DNA of 64,000 bases from an uncultured Oscillospiraceae bacterium. GTDB taxonomy: Bacteria > Bacillota > Clostridia > Oscillospirales > Oscillospiraceae. The notes under the pieces are model-generated. The model searched no databases, was not told the origin of the DNA, and saw only the letters and a program-made list of their open reading frames with translations. A program made the translations under genes and the position numbers. Of this stretch, positions 42,666-51,449 are shown one piece after another; position 1 is the first letter of the stretch, and every line of letters begins with the position of its first letter. The stretch is taken from the NCBI GenBank assembly GCA_944385445.1, contig CALWXF010000005.1, positions 47,245-111,244 on the forward strand, in the 5' to 3' direction.

Positions 42666-42934
42666 ATCTCTTTCTCTCCCATCTGTTCTTCTTCCGGTGA
42701 CGAGGGGGCAAATCGCTGCCCCAGCACCTCCGGGGTCAGGGATGACCACACCACATGTCCACTGTCCATAATCAGTACCGATTTGGTCTTGCGGCCGAAG
42801 CTGGCGTCGATGAGCATCCCTCGATCTCGGGCCTCCTGACCCAGACGTTTGATGGGGGCAGATTCCGGGCTCACCACCGCCACCACCTTTCGTGCTGACA
42901 CCGCATTGCCAAATCCAATGTTGATCAGTTCCAT
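42662..42934 (-). CDS. remA: RemA family DNA-binding regulator (DUF370)
   Basis: A 90-aa RemA-type protein: [28 protein letters not shown] followed by [25 protein letters not shown]. In B. subtilis RemA forms a ring-shaped DNA-binding oligomer and activates matrix genes; in Clostridia its targets are unknown. The conserved Arg14 region (SARKVV) is intact. Synteny yicC-remA-gmk matches B. subtilis yloC-remA-gmk. Confidence 0.93.
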   Translation of the reverse strand: MELINIGFGNAVSARKVVAVVSPESAPIKRLGQEARDRGMLIDASFGRKTKSVLIMDSGHVVWSSLTPEVLGQRFAPSSPEEEQMGEKEI

Positions 42935-42949
42935 GCTGTCACCTCGGTA

Positions 42950-43837
42950 TCACTCCAGATTTTGGACCTGCTCACGAATCTTCTCGATCTCCGCCTTGAT
43001 GTCCACCACCACCCGGGCAATGTCAATGTCATTGCACTTGGAGCCAATGGTGTTGGCCTCCCGGTTGAACTCCTGGATGAGGAAGTCCAGCTTGCGGCCC
43101 ACAGCGCCGCCCTGGTCCAGCAGCTCCCGCAGCTGGGCGATGTGGCTGCGCAGACGCACCGTCTCCTCATCCACCGCCACCTTATCGGCAAAAATCGCCG
43201 CCTCGGTGAGGATACGGCTCTCCTCGATCTGGGTGTTCTGGAGAATCTCCGCCATCTTGGCCTCCAGGCGGGCTCGGTACTCCGCCACCGTCTGAGGGGA
43301 GCGCTCCTCCACCTTGGACACCAGGCCCTCGATGGTCACAGCCCGGTTGAGGATGTCCTCTGCCAAGCGCTGTCCTTCCCGCACCCGCATGGAATCAAAG
43401 TCCGCCAGCGCTGCATCCAGAGCCCCCAGGAGTCCGGCCTTCACCTGCTCCTGGTCCTGCTCCTTTTTCTCGACGGTGAGTACATCGGGGAAGCGGGCCA
43501 AGTCGGTGGCGTAATAGCTGCCCTTCACCCACTCACCCTTGCCCAGATCATAGAGCTTGGCCAGAGCCTGGATATAGGATTTGGCCAGCCCCTCATTGAC
43601 GGTCACCGTGGAGTCATCCTCCGCCTGGGCGGTCAAAGTGACAAATACATCCACCTTGCCCCGGGAAATGGAACCCTGCACCCGGCTTTTCATGGCGTCC
43701 TCAGCAAAAATGTACGCTCTGGGCATCTTGATGCCGCAGTCCAGATAGCGGTTGTTCACCGACCGCACTTCCACGGTGAAGGTGCCGCCCTCGTAGCTGC
43801 ACTCCCCCCGTCCATATCCGGTCATACTCTTAACCAT
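42950..43837 (-). CDS. yicC: YicC family endoribonuclease
   Basis: A 295-aa YicC/YloC protein. The N-terminus VKSMTGYGRGE and VRSVNNRYLD are family hallmarks, as is the C-terminal EFNREANTIGSKCNDI block with acidic residues. YicC proteins are endoribonucleases acting on structured RNA. It is first in the yicC-remA-gmk-rpoZ group, 6 bases after a membrane-protein gene. Confidence 0.95.
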   Translation of the reverse strand: MVKSMTGYGRGECSYEGGTFTVEVRSVNNRYLDCGIKMPRAYIFAEDAMKSRVQGSISRGKVDVFVTLTAQAEDDSTVTVNEGLAKSYIQALAKLYDLGKGEWVKGSYYATDLARFPDVLTVEKKEQDQEQVKAGLLGALDAALADFDSMRVREGQRLAEDILNRAVTIEGLVSKVEERSPQTVAEYRARLEAKMAEILQNTQIEESRILTEAAIFADKVAVDEETVRLRSHIAQLRELLDQGGAVGRKLDFLIQEFNREANTIGSKCNDIDIARVVVDIKAEIEKIREQVQNLE

Positions 43838-43843
43838 GGTCTA

Positions 43844-44374
43844 TCAGCCCTTTCTCCAGTTTCTTCCCTTCCCCATACGGGAGAGATAGGCTGCAATCAG
43901 CCCGCTAAAGCCAAAGTCATATAACAAAAATACCACGTTACCCAGCACATACACCAGTCCCAGGTGCAGCTGCTCCAGAGGCAGGCCGTCCAGGGCCACC
44001 GCCTTGGTGACCAAGACCACAACTGTGTAGGCCAGGTTGAAAAACACCAGCTTACAGAGGATCTCCAAGGGTCTGCGGCGCAAGGCCTCCACCTTGGACT
44101 TTACCACCGGGTACAGGCCAAATAGGGCGGCATACAGAAGCACACAGAACTTATCCGGTACCAGAAGCAGCCCCAGCACCGACACCGCACCCCAACACAG
44201 CAGTCCGGCGGAAGTTCCACCGGCAATCACCACACCTGCGCAGGGTACCCCTGCCAAGGCCACCAGGCCGATGGCTCCGGTGGGTGAGATGGCCGAGCCG
44301 TACAGCAAAATGATGGACACCGCCCCCAACAGGGCCGGATAGGTGATGCTGCTGGCAGATTTGCCTGGTTTCAT
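43844..44374 (-). CDS. Conserved membrane protein of unknown function
   Basis: A 176-aa polytopic protein with about five or six hydrophobic helices (for example LLGAVSIILLYGSAISPTGAI and LHLGLVYVLGNVVFLLYDFG). The basic C-terminal tail GKGRNWRKG suggests a cytoplasmic end. I do not recognise the family. The ATG giving MKPGKSAS starts 1 base after the dnaJ-like stop, so the two are translationally coupled. A few codons upstream a GTG is also possible. Confidence 0.75.
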   Translation of the reverse strand: MKPGKSASSITYPALLGAVSIILLYGSAISPTGAIGLVALAGVPCAGVVIAGGTSAGLLCWGAVSVLGLLLVPDKFCVLLYAALFGLYPVVKSKVEALRRRPLEILCKLVFFNLAYTVVVLVTKAVALDGLPLEQLHLGLVYVLGNVVFLLYDFGFSGLIAAYLSRMGKGRNWRKG

Positions 44375-44375
44375 A

Positions 44376-44981
44376 TCAATTACATCCCCCACACAGACAG
44401 TTCAGGCAGAGCATGGTGGTACAGCAGTCCAGGCTGTCGCACTGCCCTCCGGTCATATTGGTATTATACCCATAGCCGCCCTGCTGCATCATGGACAGAG
44501 CCTGACGGTACTCCATGTTCCCCGGCTCCATCTGGCAGGCGATCTGATAGTTCTGTCTGGCCTCGTCCAGCCAGCCTCGACGGTAGGCGATACTACCCAT
44601 GAGGAAGTACCACTCGCCATTTTTGCTGGAGATGCCCCGGAGCAGCTGTTCCGCCCCGTCCAGGTTTCCCATATTGATATACTGGCGCACTTGAGCAAAG
44701 GAAGTGGAAGAGCCGCCTCCACTGTACTGCCCCTGGTATCCGTAGGACTGGGAATAGCCCCCCTGATACCCACCGCCGGTGCTTCCGCCCCCGCTGCGGG
44801 CCTTGGTAATGGCGTCGTAGGCCTCGTTGACCTCTTTCATCTTCTCCTCTGCCAGATCGGCCAGAGGGTTGTTCTGGTAGTTGTCCGGGTGGTATTTCCG
44901 GGCCAGTTCCCGATACGCACGCTTGACTTCATCATCACTGGCGTTGGGGCTGACCCCCAACACCTCATACGGATCTCTCAT
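44376..44981 (-). CDS. DnaJ-domain protein with Cys-rich C-terminus
   Basis: A 201-aa protein. The J-domain covers residues 1-70 with the intact HPD motif ([12 protein letters not shown]). A Gly/Ser/Tyr-rich linker follows, then TPR-like helices ([20 protein letters not shown]). The tail has seven cysteines ([20 protein letters not shown]). It is not classical DnaJ, which has four CxxCxGxG repeats. It probably directs Hsp70 to a specific client. It overlaps the DUF5685 gene upstream by 17 bases and is coupled to the membrane protein downstream, so the three likely act together. Confidence 0.85.
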   Translation of the reverse strand: MRDPYEVLGVSPNASDDEVKRAYRELARKYHPDNYQNNPLADLAEEKMKEVNEAYDAITKARSGGGSTGGGYQGGYSQSYGYQGQYSGGGSSTSFAQVRQYINMGNLDGAEQLLRGISSKNGEWYFLMGSIAYRRGWLDEARQNYQIACQMEPGNMEYRQALSMMQQGGYGYNTNMTGGQCDSLDCCTTMLCLNCLCGGCN

Positions 44982-45855
44982 GCATGTATCTCCCTTTGTG
45001 TAGCTTTTTGATTTCCTTCCATCGTCCGTCCATCACAGCGCTCTGCACGGCGGGAAGTCCAACGCACATAATATTTTCCATGACACGGCTCCACTCCCCC
45101 AGCTCCAGCAAGCTGGCAGCACTATATGCCAGCCGCACCGAATGGGTACAGGTGGTAGCCACATACTCCTGCTCCTCTTTGGCCTTGCCCTCAAACCGGG
45201 CATCCAGGGGGTTATACCGCCCGCTAGCTCGGTCCTCATCCAGATCATCCCAAGCATCCATCAGGTAAATCCAGCGTCCCAAATGGTACAGCAGTTGCTG
45301 CAAAATACGGGCCTGGTCCCCTTGGGCCTGCTCTAAGGCCGCTGAGGACAGCATGGCGGCAAACTCGTGAGCCACTGCGTCCAGCCGTGGGGAGCGCTGG
45401 GCTTCCAGTTGATCCAGGCGCTCCAGACAGCCCTGCACTTGGTCCACAAAGCCCGGACAGGCCTGGGCTGCTCTCCGGTATGGCCTGTGAAACCAGCGGC
45501 GCAAAAACCGGTACGGAAGTCCGCTCCAAAAGCCGTGGTCCTTCACATCGTCGTCCAGCTTGTGCCAAGTGAGAATCAGGCTCACATCGGCTGCTCGCTC
45601 CATCCCCGGTCCTCTCAGGCACGCCTTCGGCTTGCGGATGGGATGAGCGGGACAGCGCTGGCACACCGTCCGTTCCCCTCCCTGGCAAATTTGCAGGAGG
45701 ATGGCCAGGAGGGTCAAGTCATAGTTTAAGGTGAATCGGGTCCAAAACCCATGTCTCTTTCCCATCTCGTGGCACAGTCCACAGTAGGCGGATTGGTACA
45801 GGTCCTTCTCCTCTTGGGAAAGCTGGGTCAGGGCCGGTCTGACATATCCAAACAT
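44965..45855 (-). CDS. DUF5685 family protein
   Basis: A 296-aa, largely helical protein. The N-terminus [20 protein letters not shown] continues to [13 protein letters not shown], and [15 protein letters not shown] follows near residue 75. The Cys pairs look like a metal site. [20 protein letters not shown] near 195 is a second conserved block, and its acidic run suggests metal binding as well. Function is unknown. It starts 2 bases after cdaR with no clear ribosome site, which points to coupling. Confidence 0.85.
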   Translation of the reverse strand: MFGYVRPALTQLSQEEKDLYQSAYCGLCHEMGKRHGFWTRFTLNYDLTLLAILLQICQGGERTVCQRCPAHPIRKPKACLRGPGMERAADVSLILTWHKLDDDVKDHGFWSGLPYRFLRRWFHRPYRRAAQACPGFVDQVQGCLERLDQLEAQRSPRLDAVAHEFAAMLSSAALEQAQGDQARILQQLLYHLGRWIYLMDAWDDLDEDRASGRYNPLDARFEGKAKEEQEYVATTCTHSVRLAYSAASLLELGEWSRVMENIMCVGLPAVQSAVMDGRWKEIKKLHKGRYMHERSV

Positions 45856-45857
45856 AA

Positions 45858-47123
45858 CTAGGCTCTATAGAGGGAGACCACAATTTTATAGTCTCGCCCC
45901 ACCACGTCGATCTGATCTCTGGTGCCTACACTGTCCAAATAGACGTTGGCAGTCACGGTATACTGTCCCGCCGCCTGGTTGATGTCCTTCAAGTCTGTCA
46001 CCACCCGGATCTTATCCGGCGTGACAGCATCCAACAGCTTCTGGCTGCCTCGGACCTCCACCTCCACCATCTGGGTCAGCGCTTTGGCCGCCCAGCCATC
46101 GGGAGGGGAAATGCAGTCAATGTTGGTAACCTCCACCGTCTTGCTCTTCAGAGAGTCATCCAGGTCCAGGGTGGCCGTCACCTGGGTGACACCGCTGATG
46201 TTGGTCAGTTCATCGGTGAGGGCGATGTCAAAGGTAATCACATCCCCGTCATGGACGGTGCCCAAATCAATGGTGCCCAGCACGATGGAGCCCTCGGACT
46301 GGATGGCCTCCACGGCCGTCTTACTACCGGCCACCGTGAGAGACTCCTGACTCAAGGTACATTTCACCTGATCCAGGGAGACGCCGCCGCCCTCCACAAG
46401 CTCCACCTCCAGCGGGATATCCGCCGTGGCCAGGATGGGGAAGGTGGTGTGTACGGTGGCCACCGAGCATTCCACATTCAGATTGTCAATGACGTCGCCA
46501 CTGGCTCCGATGAAACGATAGGGGAAGTCACCCCGCACCGTGTCGGAGAGATTGTCACCAGTGACCACCACTTCGGCATAGGACACCTGGTTGACCAGTT
46601 CCGCCTGGCCACTGATGGTGATCTTATTGGGAGAGAAGACAAAGTCCTCCTGGTCTCCAGCCAGATACCCCTCTGCGGTGGTGCCCTCAAACTTGCCCCG
46701 TAGCTCGATCTCACGCTGACGGTACTCCGCCACCGTGAAGGAGACATTTCCTGTACCCTCATTGATGATCTGCACCTGACTGGCGCTGATGTTGCCGGGC
46801 AGCTTCACGGTATAGGCCAGGGTATAGTCCCCAGCTCGCTCAATGGTGGCCACATCCACCACCAGCTCCACCGTCTTGTCGGTGAGCTGGGCCAGCACCG
46901 CAGGCTTAGCCTTCACCGTAATATTGGCGGTAGGTGCATCCCCGGCAATCATCAGGCCGTTGCTCTCCAGCTGCTCCTCGCCGGAAAATGTAATCGTGAT
47001 ATTTCGAATGGGTTTGCTCGCCTGATTTCCATCCATGGAGGTCACATAAAACCACATGACCACTGCAATGGCGATGGATAAAACCACATAGAGCGCCTTA
47101 CTGTCGAGAATCTTCTTCCCCAT
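45858..47123 (-). CDS. cdaR: YbbR-domain regulator of diadenylate cyclase
   Basis: A 421-aa protein with one N-terminal transmembrane helix (ALYVVLSIAIAVVMWFYVTS) followed by about four YbbR repeats outside the membrane. VELVVDVATIERAGDYTLAY and VRVVTDLKDINQAAGQYTV are typical repeats. CdaR binds CdaA and adjusts c-di-AMP synthesis. The gene overlaps cdaA by 26 bases, as in many Firmicutes. Confidence 0.94.
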   Translation of the reverse strand: MGKKILDSKALYVVLSIAIAVVMWFYVTSMDGNQASKPIRNITITFSGEEQLESNGLMIAGDAPTANITVKAKPAVLAQLTDKTVELVVDVATIERAGDYTLAYTVKLPGNISASQVQIINEGTGNVSFTVAEYRQREIELRGKFEGTTAEGYLAGDQEDFVFSPNKITISGQAELVNQVSYAEVVVTGDNLSDTVRGDFPYRFIGASGDVIDNLNVECSVATVHTTFPILATADIPLEVELVEGGGVSLDQVKCTLSQESLTVAGSKTAVEAIQSEGSIVLGTIDLGTVHDGDVITFDIALTDELTNISGVTQVTATLDLDDSLKSKTVEVTNIDCISPPDGWAAKALTQMVEVEVRGSQKLLDAVTPDKIRVVTDLKDINQAAGQYTVTANVYLDSVGTRDQIDVVGRDYKIVVSLYRA

Positions 47124-47991
47124 CTGGCTTATCCCCCTTTATTGGTTTGAGCATATTGGTCAGCCACGCCGTGCCGGAGGGTTTGTTCTCCTCCTGCTTA
47201 GGCATCAGCTCATTGCGCAGCATCTGTTCCAGAGTAGCAGGCGCCAGGTGCCGCTTGAGCATCCCATTGATGGCTACGGAAATGGAACCTGTCTCCTCAG
47301 AGACCAGAGCCACCACCGCATCGGAGTTCTCACTGATGCCAATGCCAGCCCGGTGGCGCATTCCCAAGTCCCTGCTGATATTCACATTTCCGGACATGGG
47401 CAGCATACATCCAGCTCCCACAATCCGTCCATTGCGGACAATGACAGCACCGTCATGGAGGGGCGCTTTGTTCCAAAACAGATTCTTCAAAAGCTCTGCT
47501 GATACCCGGGCATCCAGCGGCGTACCCGTCTTGAGCACATCGTCCAGCATGGTCTTGCGCTCAAACACCATCAGAGCGCCCACCTTATCCTTAGACAAGG
47601 AGGTGTAGGCCTCCACTGTCTCCCGGATGGCGTACTCCAATTCATCGTCAATGGTTTCCTGAACAAAGATCTCCTTGATTTTACCGCTGCCCATCTGCTC
47701 CAGAAAGCGGCGAATCTCCGGCTGAAAGATGATAACCAGAGCAATAAATCCCAGCTCCACCGCATTGTTCAGCACAAAGCTGACCACTTGCAATTGCAGC
47801 AGATTGGCAATGCCCAGAGCCAGCACGATCAGCAGAATCGCCTTGACGACCTGGCCGGACCGACTGCGGCGGACAAAGCGGAAAATATGATATACCACAA
47901 AGGCCACTATGGCCATATCCAACACGTCAAAAAAGCCAATCAGCTTCACGTATTCCTGAACCGTGCGCAAAAACTGCTCAATATATTCCAT
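47098..47991 (-). CDS. cdaA: Diadenylate cyclase
   Basis: Makes c-di-AMP, which controls potassium and osmolyte balance. The 297-aa protein has three N-terminal membrane helices (to about residue 85) and a DAC domain. Catalytic motifs are LHDGAVIV (DGA) near 178 and RHRAGIGISE (RHR) near 210. The ATG giving MEYIEQFLRT has GGAGG 7 bases upstream. It heads a very long minus-strand gene string reaching rsgA, which includes glmM-unrelated housekeeping genes; glmM itself is absent here. Confidence 0.96.
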   Translation of the reverse strand: MEYIEQFLRTVQEYVKLIGFFDVLDMAIVAFVVYHIFRFVRRSRSGQVVKAILLIVLALGIANLLQLQVVSFVLNNAVELGFIALVIIFQPEIRRFLEQMGSGKIKEIFVQETIDDELEYAIRETVEAYTSLSKDKVGALMVFERKTMLDDVLKTGTPLDARVSAELLKNLFWNKAPLHDGAVIVRNGRIVGAGCMLPMSGNVNISRDLGMRHRAGIGISENSDAVVALVSEETGSISVAINGMLKRHLAPATLEQMLRNELMPKQEENKPSGTAWLTNMLKPIKGDKPDGEEDSRQ

Positions 47992-48042
47992 TTCATCGCC
48001 TCCAACCACATGGCAAAATGCCATAGTATGGCTATCCTACAT

Positions 48043-48071
48043 ATTATAGCTCATAAACGCCGAATTGGCAA
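48043..48071 (-). promoter_or_regulatory. Sigma-A promoter of the cdaA operon
   Basis: TTGCCA, 17-base spacer and TATAAT on the minus strand, about 50 bases before the cdaA ATG. Confidence 0.85.
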
Positions 48072-48132
48072 GACAATGACGGCTTAAACTTCAAATATGA
48101 AGCGGATATGAACAAATCAGCCTGTCTCCCCC

Positions 48133-48161
48133 TTCCTTTTTTCGGACTCCTATTGTATAAT
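48133..48161 (+). promoter_or_regulatory. Probable promoter of the amidohydrolase gene
   Basis: A perfect TATAAT with a weak TTCCTT 17 bases upstream, about 38 bases before the ATG. Confidence 0.5.
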
Positions 48162-48199
48162 TTTGAAAGATACACAAAGGACCCGGGAGGTATGTCTCT

Positions 48200-49342
48200 A
48201 TGTTAATCAAACATGCACAAATCTACGACGCCGTTCACCCCCAGCCCTATGTGGGGGATGTCCTGATAAACGGCACCCGCATCCAGGCCATTGGTCCCCA
48301 GCTCTCCGTCCCCGGCGAGGAGGAGCTGGACGCCCAGGGTCTGCGCCTCTACCCTGGTTTCATTGATGCCCACAGCCATTTGGGCCTGGACAACTACGGC
48401 ATGGGATTTGAAGGCCACGACTACAACGAGATGGGGGACATCGTGGCCGCCCACCTGCGGGGCATCGACAGCTTCAACCCCCTGGAGCTGGGGGTGCGCC
48501 GAGCCCTGGAAGGGGGCGTCACCACTGTGGGCACCGGCCCGGGCAGTGCCAACGTGCTGGGCGGTACCTTCTTTGCCGTGAAAACCCACGGCAACTGTGT
48601 GGATGACATGGTGCTCCGGGACCCGGTGGCTATGAAGTGTGCCTTTGGCGAGAACCCCAAGCGCTGCTACCAGAGCAAAGGCAACTCCGCCCGCATGAGC
48701 ACCGCTGCCAAGCTGCGGGAAATGCTCTTTGCCGCCCAGGACTATCTGGCCCGTAAGGAGGCCGCTGGAGACGATGCTCTGAAAAAGCCCAAGTACGACA
48801 TGAAGCTGGAAGCTCTCATTCCTGTCCTGAAAGGAGAGATTCCTCTCAAGGCCCACGCCCATCGGGCCGATGACATCTGTACCGCTATCCGCATCGCCAA
48901 GGAGTTTGGCGTGCAGATGACCCTGGAGCACTGCACCGAAGGACATCTCATCCCGGAGGTGGTGGCCCGCTCCGGGTTCCCCGCCGCCGTGGGCCCCACC
49001 CTCACCAATGCCAGCAAAATCGAGCTGGTAAACAAGACCTTTGAGACCCCCGGCGTGTTGGCCCGAGCTGGGGTCCAGGTAAGCATCATCACCGACAACC
49101 CCGTCATCCCCCAGTCCTACCTGCCCCTGTGCGCCGGGCTGGCCGTGAAGGCGGGCATGGACCCCTTTGAGGCGCTGAAGGCCATCACCATCAACCCTGC
49201 CAAGCATCTGGGCGTGGAGGATCGGGTGGGCTCCCTGGAGCCGGGCAAAGATGCCGACCTGGTGCTGGTGGACGGAGACCCCATGGTCAGCGACAGCCAC
49301 ATCCGGGGTGTGTGGATCAACGGAGAAAAAGTAGTTGGTTAA
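48200..49342 (+). CDS. Amidohydrolase (imidazolonepropionase-like)
   Basis: A 380-aa metal-dependent hydrolase. The metal site DAHSHLG near residue 58 is an HxH motif. AHAHRADD near 217 and LEHCTEGH near 239 supply further histidines, and the catalytic Asp is in ITDNPVI near 297. The frame of the fold at both ends (MLIKHAQIYD, GKDADLVLVDGDP) is that of the urease superfamily beta-sandwich. It resembles imidazolonepropionase/prolidase-like amidohydrolases, but the hut genes are absent, so the substrate is unknown. GGGAGG precedes the ATG. Confidence 0.9.
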   Translation: MLIKHAQIYDAVHPQPYVGDVLINGTRIQAIGPQLSVPGEEELDAQGLRLYPGFIDAHSHLGLDNYGMGFEGHDYNEMGDIVAAHLRGIDSFNPLELGVRRALEGGVTTVGTGPGSANVLGGTFFAVKTHGNCVDDMVLRDPVAMKCAFGENPKRCYQSKGNSARMSTAAKLREMLFAAQDYLARKEAAGDDALKKPKYDMKLEALIPVLKGEIPLKAHAHRADDICTAIRIAKEFGVQMTLEHCTEGHLIPEVVARSGFPAAVGPTLTNASKIELVNKTFETPGVLARAGVQVSIITDNPVIPQSYLPLCAGLAVKAGMDPFEALKAITINPAKHLGVEDRVGSLEPGKDADLVLVDGDPMVSDSHIRGVWINGEKVVG

Positions 49343-49344
49343 CC

Positions 49345-49385
49345 AAAAATGTGCCTGGCAGCTGGAGCTGTCAGGCACATTTTTA
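49345..49385. terminator. Bidirectional terminator between amidohydrolase and glyA
   Basis: Stem AAAAATGTGCCTG/CAGGCACATTTTT with inner CAGCT/AGCTG pairing. T-runs on both strands serve the convergent genes. Confidence 0.88.
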
Positions 49386-49387
49386 TC

Positions 49388-50638
49388 TTATCGGTAGATG
49401 GGGTGGGCCTGGGTGAGTTGGGCCACGCCCTGGCGAATCTCCTCCGCCTTGTTTTCAAAGTCTGTGGCCGCCCACACAATATACTGGGCCACCTGGTCCA
49501 TGTCGGCGGTGGTAAAGCCACGGCTGGTCACCGCGGGGCTGCCCACCCGGATGCCGCTGGTCTGGAAGGGAGACCGGGGATCTCCAGGCACCTTGTTCTT
49601 GTTAACAGTGATGCGCACCTCGTCCAGGCGGCGCTCCAGCTCCTTGCCGGTGAGGTCGCCCAGATTGCGCAGGTCCACTAGAGCCAGGTGGTTATCGGTG
49701 CCGCCGGACACCAGGTTCATCCCCCGGCTCATGAGCCCCTGGGCCAGAGCCTGGGCGTTGTCCACCACCTGCTGCTGATACACCTTGAACTCCGGCTTGA
49801 GGGCCTCGCCCAGCGCCACCGCCTTGGCTGCGATGATGTGCATCAGCGGTCCGCCCTGAGCTCCGGGGAAGATAGCGGAGTTGATCTTCTTGGCCAAGTC
49901 CTCGTCGTTGGTGAGAATCATGCCACCACGGGGACCACGCAGGGTCTTGTGGGTGGTGGTGGTCACCACATGGGCGTAGGGCACAGGAGAGGGATGAAGC
50001 CCCGCCGCCACCAGGCCGGCAATGTGGGCCATATCCACCCACAGATAGGCGCCCACCTCATCGGCAATGGCACGGAAGCGGGCAAAGTCGATGGTTCTGG
50101 GATAGGCGGAGGCACCTGCCACGATCATCTTGGGCTTGCACTCTTTAGCCACCCGCTCCAGCTGGTCGTAGTCAATATAGCCGGTCTTCTCATCCACGCC
50201 ATAGGCCACAACATTGTAATATTTACCCGAGAAATTCACCGGGCTGCCGTGGGTCAAATGCCCACCGTGGTCCAGGTTCATGCCCAGCACGGTGTCCCCA
50301 GGCTGGCACAGGGCCATATACACAGCGTAATTGGCCTGAGCTCCGGAGTGGGGCTGCACATTGGCAAACTTGGCCCCGTAGAGCTGGCAGGCCCGCTGGA
50401 TGGCCAGGGTCTCCACCACGTCCACGCACTGGCAGCCGCCATAATAGCGCTTGCCGGAGTACCCTTCCGCATACTTGTTGGTGAGCACGCTGCCAGCTGC
50501 GGCCAGCACCGTCTCCGAGACGATGTTTTCCGAGGCAATCAACTCGATGTTGTCACACTGTCTTTGGTATTCGGCCCGGATGGCGGCGCCCACCTCAGGG
50601 TCCATGTTGGATACAAAATCCATATACTCCAAAACCAT
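49388..50638 (-). CDS. glyA: Serine hydroxymethyltransferase
   Basis: Interconverts serine and glycine with THF. The 416-aa PLP enzyme has the signature ending in [16 protein letters not shown] with the PLP-binding Lys near residue 227. [12 protein letters not shown] lies at the N-terminus, and the [10 protein letters not shown] block is near 98. It is monocistronic with its own promoter and a shared terminator. AAAGGTGG precedes the ATG by 7 bases. Confidence 0.97.
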   Translation of the reverse strand: MVLEYMDFVSNMDPEVGAAIRAEYQRQCDNIELIASENIVSETVLAAAGSVLTNKYAEGYSGKRYYGGCQCVDVVETLAIQRACQLYGAKFANVQPHSGAQANYAVYMALCQPGDTVLGMNLDHGGHLTHGSPVNFSGKYYNVVAYGVDEKTGYIDYDQLERVAKECKPKMIVAGASAYPRTIDFARFRAIADEVGAYLWVDMAHIAGLVAAGLHPSPVPYAHVVTTTTHKTLRGPRGGMILTNDEDLAKKINSAIFPGAQGGPLMHIIAAKAVALGEALKPEFKVYQQQVVDNAQALAQGLMSRGMNLVSGGTDNHLALVDLRNLGDLTGKELERRLDEVRITVNKNKVPGDPRSPFQTSGIRVGSPAVTSRGFTTADMDQVAQYIVWAATDFENKAEEIRQGVAQLTQAHPIYR

Positions 50639-50676
50639 GGTTGTTCCACCTTTCTCTTATGAACTAGTTGTGCCCT

Positions 50677-50705
50677 ATTATATCCGCTTTATTCTAATAA
50701 AGCAA
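50677..50705 (-). promoter_or_regulatory. Sigma-A promoter of glyA
   Basis: TTGCTT, 17-base spacer and TATAAT on the minus strand, about 38 bases before the ATG. No glycine riboswitch or purine operator was noticed. Confidence 0.82.
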
Positions 50706-50726
50706 TAGATAAACCGTGAAAGTTTC

Positions 50727-50756
50727 GTGACATTCCCCGTGGGTCTATGGTATGAT
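50727..50756 (+). promoter_or_regulatory. Promoter of nth
   Basis: GTGACA, 18-base spacer and TATGAT preceded by TGG (extended -10), about 20 bases before the start. Confidence 0.65.
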
Positions 50757-50775
50757 ATCGCCAGAGGTGATACAT

Positions 50776-51414
50776 ATGAAAACTCCCCAGCAAGTCCGTG
50801 CCATGGTGGATGGACTCAAGCAGCTCTATCCCGACGGCATCTGCTCGCTGCAATATAAGAAAGACTATGAATTACTCTTTGCGGTGCGGCTCTCCGCCCA
50901 GTGCACCGATGAGCGAGTCAACCAAGTCACACCCGCCCTCTTTGCCCGCTTCCCCACTCTGGAGGCCTTCGCCCAGGCAGACGTGGAGGAAGTGGGGGAA
51001 TACATCCACTCCTGCGGATTCTTCCGGGCCAAGAGTCGGGACCTGGTACTGTGCGCCCAGATGCTCCTATCCCAGCATGGAGGAAAAGTCCCCGGCACCA
51101 TGGAGGAGCTGGTGGCGCTCCCCGGTGTGGGGCGAAAAACCGCCAATCTGATTTTGGGGGATGTGTTCCACACCCCAGGTGTAGTGGTGGCCGACACCCA
51201 CTGCATCCGCATTTCCGGGCGTCTGGGCCTCACCGATGGCACCAAGGACCCGGGCAAAGTGGAAAAACAGCTGCGGGAAATTCTCCCCCCAGAGGAGTCC
51301 AACGACTTCTGCCACCGCCTCGTGCTCCACGGCCGGGCCATCTGCACCGCCCGTCAGGCCAAGTGCGGCATGTGCCCCTTGGCTCCCGTGTGTGACTACG
51401 CCGCCAAGTTGTAA
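50776..51414 (+). CDS. nth: Endonuclease III
   Basis: DNA glycosylase/AP lyase for oxidised pyrimidines, 212 aa. The helix-hairpin-helix LPGVGRKTANLIL near residue 115 contains the catalytic Lys. The catalytic Asp is in VVADTHCIRISGRLG near 140. Four cysteines at the C-terminus (C-x6-C-x2-C-x5-C, in CTARQAKCGMCPLAPVC) hold a [4Fe-4S] cluster. The ATG giving MKTPQQVRAM has AGAGGTG 6 bases upstream. It is a single gene between glyA and folD. Confidence 0.96.
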   Translation: MKTPQQVRAMVDGLKQLYPDGICSLQYKKDYELLFAVRLSAQCTDERVNQVTPALFARFPTLEAFAQADVEEVGEYIHSCGFFRAKSRDLVLCAQMLLSQHGGKVPGTMEELVALPGVGRKTANLILGDVFHTPGVVVADTHCIRISGRLGLTDGTKDPGKVEKQLREILPPEESNDFCHRLVLHGRAICTARQAKCGMCPLAPVCDYAAKL

Positions 51415-51416
51415 GA

Positions 51417-51449
51417 AGCAAGCCCCGCCGATCTCGGCGGGGCTTGTTT
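51417..51449. terminator. Terminator between convergent nth and folD
   Basis: Stem CAAGCCCCGCC/GGCGGGGCTTG around a six-base loop, then TTTC on the plus strand. It abuts the folD stop and may serve both genes. Confidence 0.85.

Noticed and set aside
50640-50760. Glycine riboswitch upstream of glyA
   Set aside because: The 5' leader from the promoter is about 30 bases, too short for an aptamer.
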